Shown: in pieces, positions 16,047-24,483 of the stretch | Layout: each line of letters begins with the position of its first letter | Position numbering within the stretch: position 1 is the stretch's first letter | Assembly (NCBI RefSeq): GCF_028743715.1 | Contig: NZ_CP117996.1 | Coordinates: 2,666,001 to 2,730,000, forward strand | Reading direction: 5' to 3' | Length of the DNA stretch: 64,000 nucleotides | Source of the DNA: Microbacterium sp. Clip185 | Lineage (GTDB): Bacteria > Actinomycetota > Actinomycetes > Actinomycetales > Microbacteriaceae | Translations under genes and position numbers: made by a program | Notes under the pieces: model-generated | Databases searched by the model: none | Seen by the model: only the letters and a program-made list of their open reading frames with translations | What the model was told of the DNA's origin: nothing

Positions 16047-16076
16047 ACTCTAGGGCGATGCAGAGACGCGTGTAAA
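16047..16076 (-). promoter_or_regulatory. Promoter TTTACA-18-TAGAGT
   Basis: On the minus strand TTTACA and TAGAGT are separated by 18 bases, placing the start of transcription about 20 bases before the HTH gene. GACGCGTGT occurs twice just upstream. Confidence 0.6.
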
Positions 16077-16109
16077 CCGGAGTGACGCGTGTGACGAACA
16101 CGGTGGTCG

Positions 16110-16514
16110 TCAGCGACTGCGCTTGCCGAACGCCGCCGCGACCGCACGGTTGACGGATGCGGCCGCACGGCCGACCGCTGCGGCCGCGTTCGCGGCCGGT
16201 TCCGGGAGTGTCGAGACGAAGGCGGCCGCCGCATCCTCGTCCTCCGTAAGGAAGGGCATGAGCCAGGCGTCGACCTCGTCGAGCGGCTCGCGCGACAGGC
16301 TGTAGTAGCGGTGCTGGCCCTCTTCCCGCACCGACACGAGGTCGCTCTCGCGGAGCACCTTGAGGTGCTTCGACACCGTCGGCTGGCTCACGCCCAGCTC
16401 GCTCACGATGTGCGAGACGCTCGTGCCGTCTTCTCCGGATGCCGAACGGTCCAGCAGAAGACGCAGGATGTCGCGCCGGGTCGCGTCCGCGATCACACCG
16501 AAGATGTCCGCCAT
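16110..16514 (-). CDS. ArsR-family regulator
   Basis: 134 residues from MADIFGVIADATRRDILRLL, a classic ArsR winged-helix start; recognition helix SQPTVSKHLKVLRESDLV near residues 45-63 and wing EGQHRYYSL. The CXC metal-binding motif of ArsR/SmtB is absent, so metals are unlikely to be the signal. The Ala-rich C-terminus (100-134) is unusual. TAACCT lies seven bases upstream of the ATG. Divergent from trkH. Confidence 0.85.
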   Translation of the reverse strand: MADIFGVIADATRRDILRLLLDRSASGEDGTSVSHIVSELGVSQPTVSKHLKVLRESDLVSVREEGQHRYYSLSREPLDEVDAWLMPFLTEDEDAAAAFVSTLPEPAANAAAAVGRAAASVNRAVAAAFGKRSR

Positions 16515-16601
16515 GCGCCTTAGGTTAGTCGGGCTCCGAGCGGAGTACCATGACACGCGTTCCGGTCGCTGACCGCTCCGCATCTCCGAAGGGTCCCACG
16601 G

Positions 16602-18044
16602 ATGACGTCCGACTCGGCGAGCTCAGCGACGCGACGCCGGCTCAGCGCGCTGTGGGAGCGCATCAGCGACGCCGCCAAGACCTTCACGACCTCGTCGCCT
16701 GCGCGATTCGCGGTCCTGATCTTCTCCGGCCTCATCCTGCTGTTCACGGCGCTCCTGTCGCTGCCCGCAATGGCGGCGAACGGCCGGGTGACCCCGCTCG
16801 CGGACGCGCTGTTCACCGCGGTGTCCACCATCTGCGTCACGGGCCTGTCGACGGTCAACATGGGCTCGCACTGGTCGCCGCTGGGGCAGGTCGTCATCTA
16901 CATCGGCGTCAACGTCGGTGCCCTCGGCGTGCTGACTCTCGCCTCGATCCTCGGACTCATCATCTCCCGCAGGCTGGGGCTGCGCGCGAAGCTCATCGCC
17001 GCCGGCGACAGCAATCCGATGCGGGTGCACGGCGGTCCCGTCAACGAGGGACAGACCGTGCGTCTCGGCGAGGTGGGCGCGCTGCTTCGCACCGTCGCAC
17101 TCTCGACGCTCGTGATCGAGGCGGGGCTCGCGATTCTGCTGTACCCGTCGCTGCTGGCCGGCGGAGTGGACCCGATCACGGCACTGTGGGAGGCACCCTA
17201 CTTCGCCGCGATGTCGTTCACGAACACCGGCTTCACCCCCAACGCCGACGGCCTCGCGCCGTTCTCGCAGGACTACCTGTTCATGTCGGTGCTGATGATC
17301 GGCGTGTTCCTGGGATCCATCGGTTTCCCGGTGATCTTCACGCTGTGGCGCCACCAGTGGCACGTGCGCCACTGGTCGCTGCACACCAAGCTCACCCTCA
17401 TCACGACCGTCATCCTGTTCTTCGCCGGCGCCGTGGTGTTCGTGACCCTCGAGTACGACAATCCCCACACGTTCGGCGGAATGGATGCGTGGGATACGAC
17501 CTTCCAATCGCTGTTCCTCTCGGCGATGACGCGCTCGGGCGGCTTCTCCGTCATCGACATCGGCGACCTGCACGGCTCGTCGCTGCTGGTGGGCTCCATG
17601 CTCATGTTCGTGGGCGGCGGGTCGGCGTCGACGGCGGGGGGCATCAAGGTCACGACCCTCGCCGTGCTCGCCCTCAGCGTCTGGTCGGAGGCCAAGGGAC
17701 GCCCGTCGGTGCAGGCGTTCGGCCGCCGCATCCCGAGCGACGTACAGCGCGTCGCTCTCTCGGTCGTCGCGTGGGGCGCCACGATCGTCGCCCTCTCCAC
17801 GATCACCATCGCCCAGATCACGAAGGCGGATGTGGACAAGGTGCTGTTCGACGTCGTGTCGGGCTTCGCCACGGTCGGACTGTCGACCGGACTCACGAGC
17901 GACCTGCCTGATCCGGCCGTGTACGTCCTGGCCGCCACGATGTTCATGGGCCGCGTCGGTACCGTGACCCTGGCGGCGGCGGTCGCCGCATCCTCCCGCT
18001 CACAGCTCTACTCGCTGCCGGTCGAGCGCCCCATCGTCGGCTGA
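16602..18044 (+). CDS. Potassium transporter TrkH/KtrB family
   Basis: 480 residues. Four repeated pore modules are visible, each with a filter glycine: TICVTGLSTV (about 83-92), SFTNTGFTPN (about 206), AMTRSGGFSV (about 308) and GFATVGLSTG (about 426). Membrane channel subunit for Na+- or H+-linked K+ uptake, gated by a ring of NAD-binding RCK subunits. The RCK partner is the gene at 18997. AAGGG ten bases before ATG serves as ribosome site. Confidence 0.93.
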   Translation: MTSDSASSATRRRLSALWERISDAAKTFTTSSPARFAVLIFSGLILLFTALLSLPAMAANGRVTPLADALFTAVSTICVTGLSTVNMGSHWSPLGQVVIYIGVNVGALGVLTLASILGLIISRRLGLRAKLIAAGDSNPMRVHGGPVNEGQTVRLGEVGALLRTVALSTLVIEAGLAILLYPSLLAGGVDPITALWEAPYFAAMSFTNTGFTPNADGLAPFSQDYLFMSVLMIGVFLGSIGFPVIFTLWRHQWHVRHWSLHTKLTLITTVILFFAGAVVFVTLEYDNPHTFGGMDAWDTTFQSLFLSAMTRSGGFSVIDIGDLHGSSLLVGSMLMFVGGGSASTAGGIKVTTLAVLALSVWSEAKGRPSVQAFGRRIPSDVQRVALSVVAWGATIVALSTITIAQITKADVDKVLFDVVSGFATVGLSTGLTSDLPDPAVYVLAATMFMGRVGTVTLAAAVAASSRSQLYSLPVERPIVG

Positions 18045-18050
18045 GTGGCG

Positions 18051-18074
18051 CGGCTCATCCTTTCGGATGAACCG
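18051..18074. terminator. Weak hairpin after trkH
   Basis: CGGCTCATCC, loop TTTC, GGATGAACCG: ten-base stem with one mismatch, six bases after the trkH stop. Suggests the following luxR-type gene has its own transcript. Confidence 0.4.
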
Positions 18075-18130
18075 CCCCGACGAAGGATCGAAACCGCCCC
18101 GATCGCCGTCTTCACGCGCGCGCCGTCGCC

Positions 18131-18136
18131 TACCGT
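18131..18136 (+). promoter_or_regulatory. -10 box (TACCGT), leaderless start
   Basis: Six bases before the ATG at 18143. Confidence 0.55.
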
Positions 18137-18142
18137 GAGGGC

Positions 18143-18946
18143 ATGACGAAGCTGCTTGCGCACCTGCTCATGCCGATCGTCGCCGCCGTGGCGTTCGGCG
18201 CGTGGCTCGCAGCGGAGAGCCCCAGGCTTCTCACCTCTGCCGTTCCGATGCGCGATGAGACGTTCACGACGAGCCCGTACGCACTGCTGTGCGCGATCGG
18301 CCTCGCCCTCGCGCTCGCGCTGACCCGGTGGCGCCCGGCGTGGAGCCTGACGCTGATCGGCCTCGTCCTCGCCGCCCAGCTCTTCTTCTGGCCGGCACGC
18401 TTCAGCCAGACCGCATGGACGGCCTACCTGATGCTGCTTCCCGTCGCCTACGTGGTGGCGTCACGCGCCGTCGAACGACGCCGCCTCCTTCTCGGCGCCC
18501 TGCTCACCGAGGCCCTCGTCGTCGTCGCGCTGCTGACCGTGCCCGCTCTGTCGTTCTCCGGCGCGGAAGGGACGATCCACGGCAAGTCCTGGCCCTCGAT
18601 CGAAGCGGCGCAGAACATGGGGTGGTGGTCCGCGCTGACTCTCGCCGCGACCGCCGCGCTCTGGCGCGCGGGAAGCCGCCGACGCCGACGCGCATCGGTG
18701 CCGCAACCCTCGGCGGGCGAGCTCCAGGACGAGGGGCTCGAAGCTCTCTCGACGCGCGAACGCGAGGTGTTCCGCCTCGTCGCGCGCGGGCTCTCCAACA
18801 GTGCCGTCGCTGCAGAGCTCGTCGTCTCCGAGGCCACGGTCAAGTCACACCTGAGCGCCACACTCGCAAAGCTGGGGTTGAGCTCGCGCGGCGAGCTGAT
18901 CGTCTACGCGTACGAACGAGGAGTCGTCCGCCCCGGCGCGATCTGA
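18143..18946 (+). CDS. Membrane-anchored LuxR-type regulator
   Basis: 267 residues. Five or so membrane helices (about 8-28, 48-65, 72-88, 93-110, 118-140, 160-175) are followed by a basic linker and a LuxR HTH at about 197-260 (LSTREREVFRLVARGLSNSAVAAELVVSEATVKSH region). No kinase, receiver or obvious ligand domain. It sits between the two potassium transporter genes, which suggests control by turgor or ion status, but this is inference. TACCGT six bases upstream of ATG gives a leaderless mRNA. Confidence 0.82.
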   Translation: MTKLLAHLLMPIVAAVAFGAWLAAESPRLLTSAVPMRDETFTTSPYALLCAIGLALALALTRWRPAWSLTLIGLVLAAQLFFWPARFSQTAWTAYLMLLPVAYVVASRAVERRRLLLGALLTEALVVVALLTVPALSFSGAEGTIHGKSWPSIEAAQNMGWWSALTLAATAALWRAGSRRRRRASVPQPSAGELQDEGLEALSTREREVFRLVARGLSNSAVAAELVVSEATVKSHLSATLAKLGLSSRGELIVYAYERGVVRPGAI

Positions 18947-18983
18947 ATCGGGGTCACGGTCGATGCGAGCTGAGCGATCGCCG

Positions 18984-18989
18984 TAATCT
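18984..18989 (+). promoter_or_regulatory. -10 box (TAATCT) for trkA
   Basis: Seven bases before the ATG at 18997; the transporter's RCK subunit therefore seems to be separately transcribed and leaderless. Confidence 0.55.
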
Positions 18990-18996
18990 GTTGCCC

Positions 18997-19668
18997 ATGG
19001 TTGAGAAGCTCCGCAACGACGCCCCCGTGCTCGTGATCGGCCTCGGTCGCTTCGGCGCCGCCTGTGCGGGCGAGCTCGACCGGCTGGATCGCGAGGTGCT
19101 GGCGATCGACGACAACCTCGATCTGGTGCAGAAGTGGTCGGAGCGCGTCACCCACACGGTGCAGGCGGATGCGCGCAACATCGAGGCGCTCACCCAGGTG
19201 GGTGCCGCGGACTTCCAGGTGGCGGTCGTCGCCGTCGGCTCGTCGATCGAGGCATCCGTGCTCATCACCGCGAACCTCGTCGACCTGAAGGTCCCGCAGA
19301 TCTGGGCGAAGGCCGTCTCGCAGTCGCACGGCAAGATCCTCGCTCGCGTCGGCGCCAACCACGTCATCTACCCCGAGCGGGAGGCCGGCGAGCGCGTCGC
19401 GCACCTGGTGAGCGGTCGGATGTTGGACTTCATCCGCTTCGACGACGACTTCGTGCTCGCGAAGATGTACCCGCCGCGCTTCATCCGCGGCGTCGGTCTC
19501 AACGAGTCCGGCGTGCGCACCAAGTACAAGGTGACGGTGGTCGGTGTGAAGAGCCCCGGTAAGCCGTTCCGCTACGCCGAGGCCAACACGGTCGTCACCA
19601 ACCACGACCTCATCATCGTCTCGGGAACGAACAGCGACATCGAGCGCTTCGCCTCGCTCGACCGCTGA
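18997..19668 (+). CDS. Potassium uptake regulatory subunit TrkA/KtrA
   Basis: 223 residues. RCK-N Rossmann fold with GLGRFG (residues 13-18) binding NAD(H) or ATP/ADP, followed by an RCK-C domain from about 140. Gates the membrane subunit encoded at 16602. The size and single RCK unit are KtrA-like. The much longer open frame upstream runs across luxR in another frame and is not the real start. Confidence 0.92.
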   Translation: MVEKLRNDAPVLVIGLGRFGAACAGELDRLDREVLAIDDNLDLVQKWSERVTHTVQADARNIEALTQVGAADFQVAVVAVGSSIEASVLITANLVDLKVPQIWAKAVSQSHGKILARVGANHVIYPEREAGERVAHLVSGRMLDFIRFDDDFVLAKMYPPRFIRGVGLNESGVRTKYKVTVVGVKSPGKPFRYAEANTVVTNHDLIIVSGTNSDIERFASLDR

Positions 19669-19671
19669 GGC

Positions 19672-20373
19672 TCAGCCTCCTGCGGCGAGCTCGATGATGT
19701 CGGCCAATGCGTCGGGCTGTGAGAGGAACGGCGAGTGGCTCGTGTCGAGCCGCGGCGCAGCGGAGCCCGACCGTGCGGCCAGCGCCTCCTGGGCCGGCAG
19801 CGGGAAGATCGCATCCTGTTCGGTGATGACGTAGGTCGTCTCCCTGTCACGCCACGCGACCGAGGTGACCGGATCGCTGAACGAGCGCACCGCCTGGGGC
19901 AGCAGCTTGGCGCTCGCGGCGGCGGCCGCATCGGGCGAGACGTCGGCGAAGAAGAGCTCGCGGGGTGGACGCGACTCGTCGCCTGCGGTCGCGAGCAGCC
20001 CGTCGACGTGCCACCAGTCGGGCTCGACCCCACCGACCGCCGCGAGCAACGACTCCCCCTCGTCGAGCACGAAGGCCGCGACGTACACGATGTGCTGCAC
20101 GTTCGACGCGTCGGCCGCCTGAGTCACCGGCACGCCGCCGTAAGAGTGCGCGACGACGACGACGGGCCCACCGACGGCGCCGATCGCCGCACGGACCGCA
20201 TCCGCGTCATCCTGCATCCCGAGTCGTTCCTTGTGCGGCGCATGCACGGTCGGCAGGTCGATCGCCCGTACCTCCCACCCACGCTCCGTCAACACGCGAC
20301 TGAGCTCATCCCAGCACCAGGCGCCGTGCCAGGCACCGTGAACCAGCAGCAGGGTCGGTCGTACAGACATCAT
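19672..20373 (-). CDS. Alpha/beta hydrolase
   Basis: 233 residues. LLLVHGAWHGAWCWDEL oxyanion region at the N-terminus, nucleophile Ser in VVAHSYGGVP near residue 97, acid in VITEQDAIFP near 185, His in LDTSHSPFLSQP near 212: a complete triad. Resembles the salicylate-esterase/hydroxynitrile-lyase-like hydrolases. Substrate unknown. Divergent from an AraC-type regulator, which may control it. Confidence 0.87.
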   Translation of the reverse strand: MMSVRPTLLLVHGAWHGAWCWDELSRVLTERGWEVRAIDLPTVHAPHKERLGMQDDADAVRAAIGAVGGPVVVVAHSYGGVPVTQAADASNVQHIVYVAAFVLDEGESLLAAVGGVEPDWWHVDGLLATAGDESRPPRELFFADVSPDAAAAASAKLLPQAVRSFSDPVTSVAWRDRETTYVITEQDAIFPLPAQEALAARSGSAAPRLDTSHSPFLSQPDALADIIELAAGG

Positions 20374-20482
20374 CGTCTCGCTCTCATTCGGGTCGGCGCG
20401 TGCTTGACCGCGCCGCAGACGAGGCTCACGATAGGAACACTCGCGGGGACCGAGCAGTGGCGCTCGGCGAAAAGAGGTGTCG

Positions 20483-21418
20483 ATGGGCGAAACCCCCTCC
20501 GGCGTGCGCGTACGGGGTACGACTCGCGGCCTGGCGCCCGGGGACGACTACGACCATTTCTGCGACAGCCTCGCCTCCGTCTACGTCGGTGTGCAGCCGC
20601 GCCGCCCGGCGCTCGACCGGTTCGACGCGGACTTCTCGCTGTACCGCGCGGGGCCTACCGATATCGGGGTGATCTCGACACCCGGCGTGAATGCCCGGCG
20701 GGACCGGGGCTCGATCGCGCGGATGCCCGATGACGCCGTCTTCATCAATCACAGCCTCAAGCCGTGGGGGCTCTCACAGCGCGGCCGGACCTGGGATGTG
20801 GCCGCTCGCTCCGCCACGGTGCTCGAGAATGCGCTGCCCTTCGACGTGCTCACCGACAAGCGGCGACGACTCGACCTCGTGACCGTCCGCATCCCGCGCG
20901 ACCAACTCGCCCCGCGCACCCTGCGAGAGCTCCCGTCGCTGGGCGACCGGCTGGCGCGCACGCCGCTCGGAGCGCAATTGGGCGCGCAGGTGGGATTACT
21001 GGCGCACGCCGCGAAGGCCGACCTGACGAGAGTCGCCGCCTCGATGAGCCGCAGCGTCATCGAGCTGCTCGATGCGTTCGCCGTCGACGACCCCGACCCC
21101 GCGGCGCCTGTGCGAGCGGACGCGCTGCGGACGTATGCCCGCTCCCGGCTCGGCGACCCGCACTTCGATCTGGCCGCCATGGCGCGCGCGTTCGGATGCA
21201 CCCCTCGCACCATCCAGAACGCGTTCGCGCGGGACGGCGACACCTTCTCGGGATGGCTCCGGGCGGAGCGGCTGGACCGGGCGCGCGAGGAACTGGGCGG
21301 CGCAGGACGTGGCCGATCCCTCGCAGCGATTTCCCGCTCGAGCGGATTCGCGGATACGGGGACCTTCCACCGCGCCTATCGCGAGCGGTTCGGAACCACG
21401 CCCGGCGCCGACCGCTGA
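20483..21418 (+). CDS. AraC-family regulator
   Basis: 311 residues from ATG 20483, chosen because AAGAGG lies five bases upstream (a GTG at 20477 is possible). N-terminal ligand-binding-like domain (residues 20-200, with VFINHSLKPWGLSQRGR) and two C-terminal HTH motifs (FDLAAMARAFGCTPRTIQNAF and SLAAISRSSGFADTGTFHRA). The intergenic 20374-20482 carries TTGACC at 20404. Its target is probably the divergent hydrolase gene; the effector is unknown. Confidence 0.85.
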   Translation: MGETPSGVRVRGTTRGLAPGDDYDHFCDSLASVYVGVQPRRPALDRFDADFSLYRAGPTDIGVISTPGVNARRDRGSIARMPDDAVFINHSLKPWGLSQRGRTWDVAARSATVLENALPFDVLTDKRRRLDLVTVRIPRDQLAPRTLRELPSLGDRLARTPLGAQLGAQVGLLAHAAKADLTRVAASMSRSVIELLDAFAVDDPDPAAPVRADALRTYARSRLGDPHFDLAAMARAFGCTPRTIQNAFARDGDTFSGWLRAERLDRAREELGGAGRGRSLAAISRSSGFADTGTFHRAYRERFGTTPGADR

Positions 21419-21421
21419 GTC

Positions 21422-22249
21422 TCAGCCCTCGGCGGCGAGCTCCTTCGCGCGGGCGAGCGCTGCATCGGTCGCCTCGGCGAAGATCTGCTCGAGGCGGGCG
21501 TCCTGCAGCACGGCGACGGCCCGCTCGGTCGTGCCCTTCGGGCTCGTGACGCGGCGGCGCAGCTCGGCCGGGTCCTCGCCGGTGGCATCCAGCAGGGCCG
21601 CGGCACCGATGAAGGTCTGCTCGGCCATGAGGCGCGCCGTCTCAGGGTCAAAGCCCTTGCCGACCGCGGCTTCGGTGAGCTTCTCGATGAGTAGGAAGAC
21701 GTAGGCCGGCCCGGAGCCGGAGATGGTGGACAGCGCGTCGATCCGGTCCTCTGCCACCTCCACGACCGCGCCGACCGTCTCGAAGACGGAGCGGACGACG
21801 CCCATCGCCCGCTCGTCGGCGCGCGAGCCCCGGGCGATCCCCGTGACGGCCTTGCCGACCACGGCCGGGGTGTTCGGCATCGAGCGGACGACGACCGCAT
21901 CCGGGCCCAGGATCCGCTCGAACGTGGCGATCGTGACGCCCGCGGCGAGACTCACCACGATGGCGCCCGGACGCAGATGAGGACCGATCTCGGCCAGCAG
22001 GGCGGGGACCATCCCGGGCTTCACGCCGATCAGCACGACCTCGGCGGATGCGGCCGCGGCGGCGTTCGCGGCGGCGTCGTCCTCGAGCGCGAGCGAGCGG
22101 ATGCCGGCGGTCGCGAGACTCTCCGCCTTGGCCCGACTGCGGTTGGTGACCACGACCTCTCCGGCACGCCCGGAGGCGATGACGCCCTGGGCGATCGCGC
22201 CGCCCATGGAGCCGGCGCCGAGGATCGCGAGAGGGGGAAGCTGACTCAT
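21422..22249 (-). CDS. proC: Pyrroline-5-carboxylate reductase
   Basis: 275 residues. Last step of proline synthesis: reduces pyrroline-5-carboxylate with NAD(P)H. Rossmann start LAILGAGSMGGAIAQGV (residues 7-23), SMPNTPAVVG near 120, and the C-terminal signature region TISGSGPAYVFLLIEKL (about 165-182). Full length. TAGGGT six bases before ATG suggests a leaderless mRNA. Confidence 0.95.
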   Translation of the reverse strand: MSQLPPLAILGAGSMGGAIAQGVIASGRAGEVVVTNRSRAKAESLATAGIRSLALEDDAAANAAAAASAEVVLIGVKPGMVPALLAEIGPHLRPGAIVVSLAAGVTIATFERILGPDAVVVRSMPNTPAVVGKAVTGIARGSRADERAMGVVRSVFETVGAVVEVAEDRIDALSTISGSGPAYVFLLIEKLTEAAVGKGFDPETARLMAEQTFIGAAALLDATGEDPAELRRRVTSPKGTTERAVAVLQDARLEQIFAEATDAALARAKELAAEG

Positions 22250-22255
22250 TTTTCC

Positions 22256-22261
22256 ACCCTA
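22256..22261 (-). promoter_or_regulatory. -10 box (TAGGGT), leaderless start
   Basis: Six bases before the proC ATG on the minus strand. Confidence 0.55.
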
Positions 22262-22339
22262 CGACCCGGGGGCGCTCCAGGCGCCCGGACTATCATCGGA
22301 ACGGCCGGGGCCGCGATGTGCCCCCTCCTGGAGGCGTCC

Positions 22340-23470
22340 ATGATCGAACCCACCAGCCCCCTGTTCGACGGCATCACCGCCCGACAGGTGGACACAGCAC
22401 GTATCTCCGCGCGCGTTCTGCTGCGCGACGGCGATCGCAGCGACACACCCGCCGAGCGCACGGTGGTTCTCCTGCACGGCCTGTTGTCGTCGTCGCTGAT
22501 CTGGCAGGAGTTCATGGAGGATCTTCCGAGCGACCTGCGCGTCGTCGCGGTCGACCTGCGCGGGTTCGGCGGCACGGAGTCGCTGCCGGTCGATGCCACC
22601 CGCGGGGTCGGGGACTTCGCCGACGACCTGCACGCCGTGCTCGACGCCCTCGAGATCCGCGCGGCGCACCTCGTCGGCACCGATCTCGGCGCATCGGTCG
22701 CGGCGCAGTACACGCTCGACGGGCATGGTGCCCTGTCGCTGACGCTGCAGGCTCCTATCTCCCCCTACGGGCTGGGCGGCACCCGCCTCGACGGCAGCCG
22801 CCTCACCGATGACGGCGCGGGAACCGGCGCCGCGACCGCGAATGCGGAGTTCGTGCGCCGGCTGACCGCCCGCGACAAGAGCGACGAGTCGCCCGCCTCG
22901 CCGCGGAACGTCTTCCGCGCCGAGTTCGTCTCGGAGGCGTATCGGACGGCCCGCGAGGATGTCTGGGTCGACGCGATGCTCTCCACCTCCACCGCCGGCG
23001 GCAACTACCCGGGCGACACCGTGTCGAGCCCGAACTGGCCGGGAGCCGCATCCGGCGATCTCGGCGTGCTCAACGCGCTCGCCCCGGCCCACTTCGACCA
23101 GTCAGCGCTCGCGCACCTCGGCGCACGCACCCCGGTGCTGTGGATCCACGGCGAGCTGGATGCGATCATCTCCGATGCCTCGTTCCTCGACCCGGCCCAC
23201 CTCGGCTCGCTCGGCATCCTGCCCGACTGGCCGGGTGAGGCCGACGCGCCGAGCCAGCCCATGGTGTCGCAGACCAGGGCCGTCCTGGATGCGGACGCCG
23301 CGACCGGTGCCGACGTGCGTGAGTTGGTCGTCGAGGGCGCCGGTCACCTCGTTCACCTCGAGCGCCCGGCCGCCGTGCGCCAGGCGCTGCTGGAGGTCAT
23401 CGGATACATCGGGCACGCCCCGAACCCGGCGCCTCCCACCGAGACCATCGTGCTCAAGTCCTCGGACTGA
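22340..23470 (+). CDS. Alpha/beta hydrolase with aspartate nucleophile
   Basis: 376 residues from the ATG preceded by GGAGG. HG motif VVLLHGLLSSSLIW near 52; the nucleophile elbow reads HLVGTDLGASVAA near 117, that is G-x-Asp-x-G where esterases have Ser. A cap-like insertion covers about 155-240; WIHGELDAIIS and GAGHLVHLERP supply the later acid and His. The Asp nucleophile groups it with epoxide hydrolases and dehalogenases, but the Trp or Arg that normally follows the Asp is Leu here. Substrate not known. Confidence 0.82.
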   Translation: MIEPTSPLFDGITARQVDTARISARVLLRDGDRSDTPAERTVVLLHGLLSSSLIWQEFMEDLPSDLRVVAVDLRGFGGTESLPVDATRGVGDFADDLHAVLDALEIRAAHLVGTDLGASVAAQYTLDGHGALSLTLQAPISPYGLGGTRLDGSRLTDDGAGTGAATANAEFVRRLTARDKSDESPASPRNVFRAEFVSEAYRTAREDVWVDAMLSTSTAGGNYPGDTVSSPNWPGAASGDLGVLNALAPAHFDQSALAHLGARTPVLWIHGELDAIISDASFLDPAHLGSLGILPDWPGEADAPSQPMVSQTRAVLDADAATGADVRELVVEGAGHLVHLERPAAVRQALLEVIGYIGHAPNPAPPTETIVLKSSD

Positions 23471-23485
23471 ACGCCGCCACGGGGG

Positions 23486-23523
23486 CAGACTTGCTCCATG
23501 GAGTCAGACTTGCTCCATGGAGT
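23486..23523 (+). repeat. Perfect 19-bp tandem duplication over start codon
   Basis: CAGACTTGCTCCATGGAGT occurs twice in direct contact (23486-23504 and 23505-23523). Each copy holds a CAGACT -10-like box, six bases, then ATG. Only the second ATG (23517) is in frame with the oxidoreductase; the first (23498) reads another frame. Confidence 0.9.
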
Positions 23524-24446
23524 ACTGCGTCTTCACCGAACCGCAAGAGGGATTCGGCTACCGGGACCAACTGGCATTCGCACAGCGCGCGGAAGAGCTC
23601 GGGTTCGACGGGTTCTTCCGCTCCGACCACTATCTGCGGATGGCCCCCGGCGACCCGTTGCCCGGACCCACGGACGCCTGGACGACTCTCGCGGGCCTGG
23701 CGCGGGAGACCTCCCGCATCCGGCTCGGCACGCTCGTCTCCTCCGTCACCTACCGCGTTCCGGGGGTGCTCGCCGTCCAGGTCGCACAGGTCGACGACAT
23801 GAGCGACGGCCGGGCGGAGCTGGGGCTCGGAACCGGATGGTTCGCCCAGGAGCACGCCGCCTACGGCATCCCCTTTCCCGACAAGCGCTTCGGGATGCTC
23901 GAGGAGCAGCTCGAGATCCTCACCGGGATGTGGCGGACCCCGGTCGGCGAGACGTTCTCCTTCCACGGCGAGCACTACCGGCTCGACGAGAGCCCGGCAC
24001 TGCCGAAACCGGTGCAGGAGCGGGTGCCGGTCATCGTGGGCGGCGGCGGGCCGCGACGCACTCCGGCCATCGCGGCGCGCTACGCGAGCGAGTTCAACAT
24101 CGGCTTCGCGACCGACGAGGTGATCGCGGAGAAGTTCGGCACCGTGCGCGCCGCCTGCGAGAGCATCGGACGCGACCCCGGGAGCATCAAGCTCTCGGTC
24201 GCGCTGCCGACCATCGTCGGGCGCACCGCGCCCGAGCGCGAGCGGCGCGCAGCCGCGATCGAGACGGATGCGGCGAGCTTCGACAACGGCGCCAACATCA
24301 TCGGAGAGCCGGCCGCCGTGCTCGAGCGGGTCGAGCGACTGCGAGCGCTCGGTGCGGATCGCGTCTACTTCCAGCTCGTGGACATGCGCGACCTCGACCA
24401 CCTCGACCTTCTGGGCTCCGAGGCGCTCCCCCAGCTGCCCCGGTGA
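23517..24446 (+). CDS. LLM-class F420/flavin-dependent oxidoreductase
   Basis: 309 residues. Luciferase-like TIM barrel: MEYCVFTEPQEGFGYRDQL start, GFFRSDHYLRM near 35, LGTLVSSVTYRVPGVLA near 75, GLGTGWFAQEHAAYGI near 107 and VIVGGGGPRRTPAIAARYA near 175. Actinobacterial members mostly use F420, but cofactor and substrate cannot be decided. No Shine-Dalgarno sequence; the CAGACT box six bases upstream suggests leaderless translation. The start is inside a 19-bp tandem duplication. Confidence 0.88.
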   Translation: MEYCVFTEPQEGFGYRDQLAFAQRAEELGFDGFFRSDHYLRMAPGDPLPGPTDAWTTLAGLARETSRIRLGTLVSSVTYRVPGVLAVQVAQVDDMSDGRAELGLGTGWFAQEHAAYGIPFPDKRFGMLEEQLEILTGMWRTPVGETFSFHGEHYRLDESPALPKPVQERVPVIVGGGGPRRTPAIAARYASEFNIGFATDEVIAEKFGTVRAACESIGRDPGSIKLSVALPTIVGRTAPERERRAAAIETDAASFDNGANIIGEPAAVLERVERLRALGADRVYFQLVDMRDLDHLDLLGSEALPQLPR

Positions 24447-24477
24447 GGGTGGCGGCGCGTCAAATCCGCCACCCTCA
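24444..24477. terminator. Bidirectional terminator
   Basis: TGAGGGTGGCGG and CCGCCACCCTCA form a perfect 12-bp stem, overlapping the oxidoreductase stop and lying just after the convergent lpqC-like stop (24484). Confidence 0.65.
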
Positions 24478-24483
24478 GCCACC

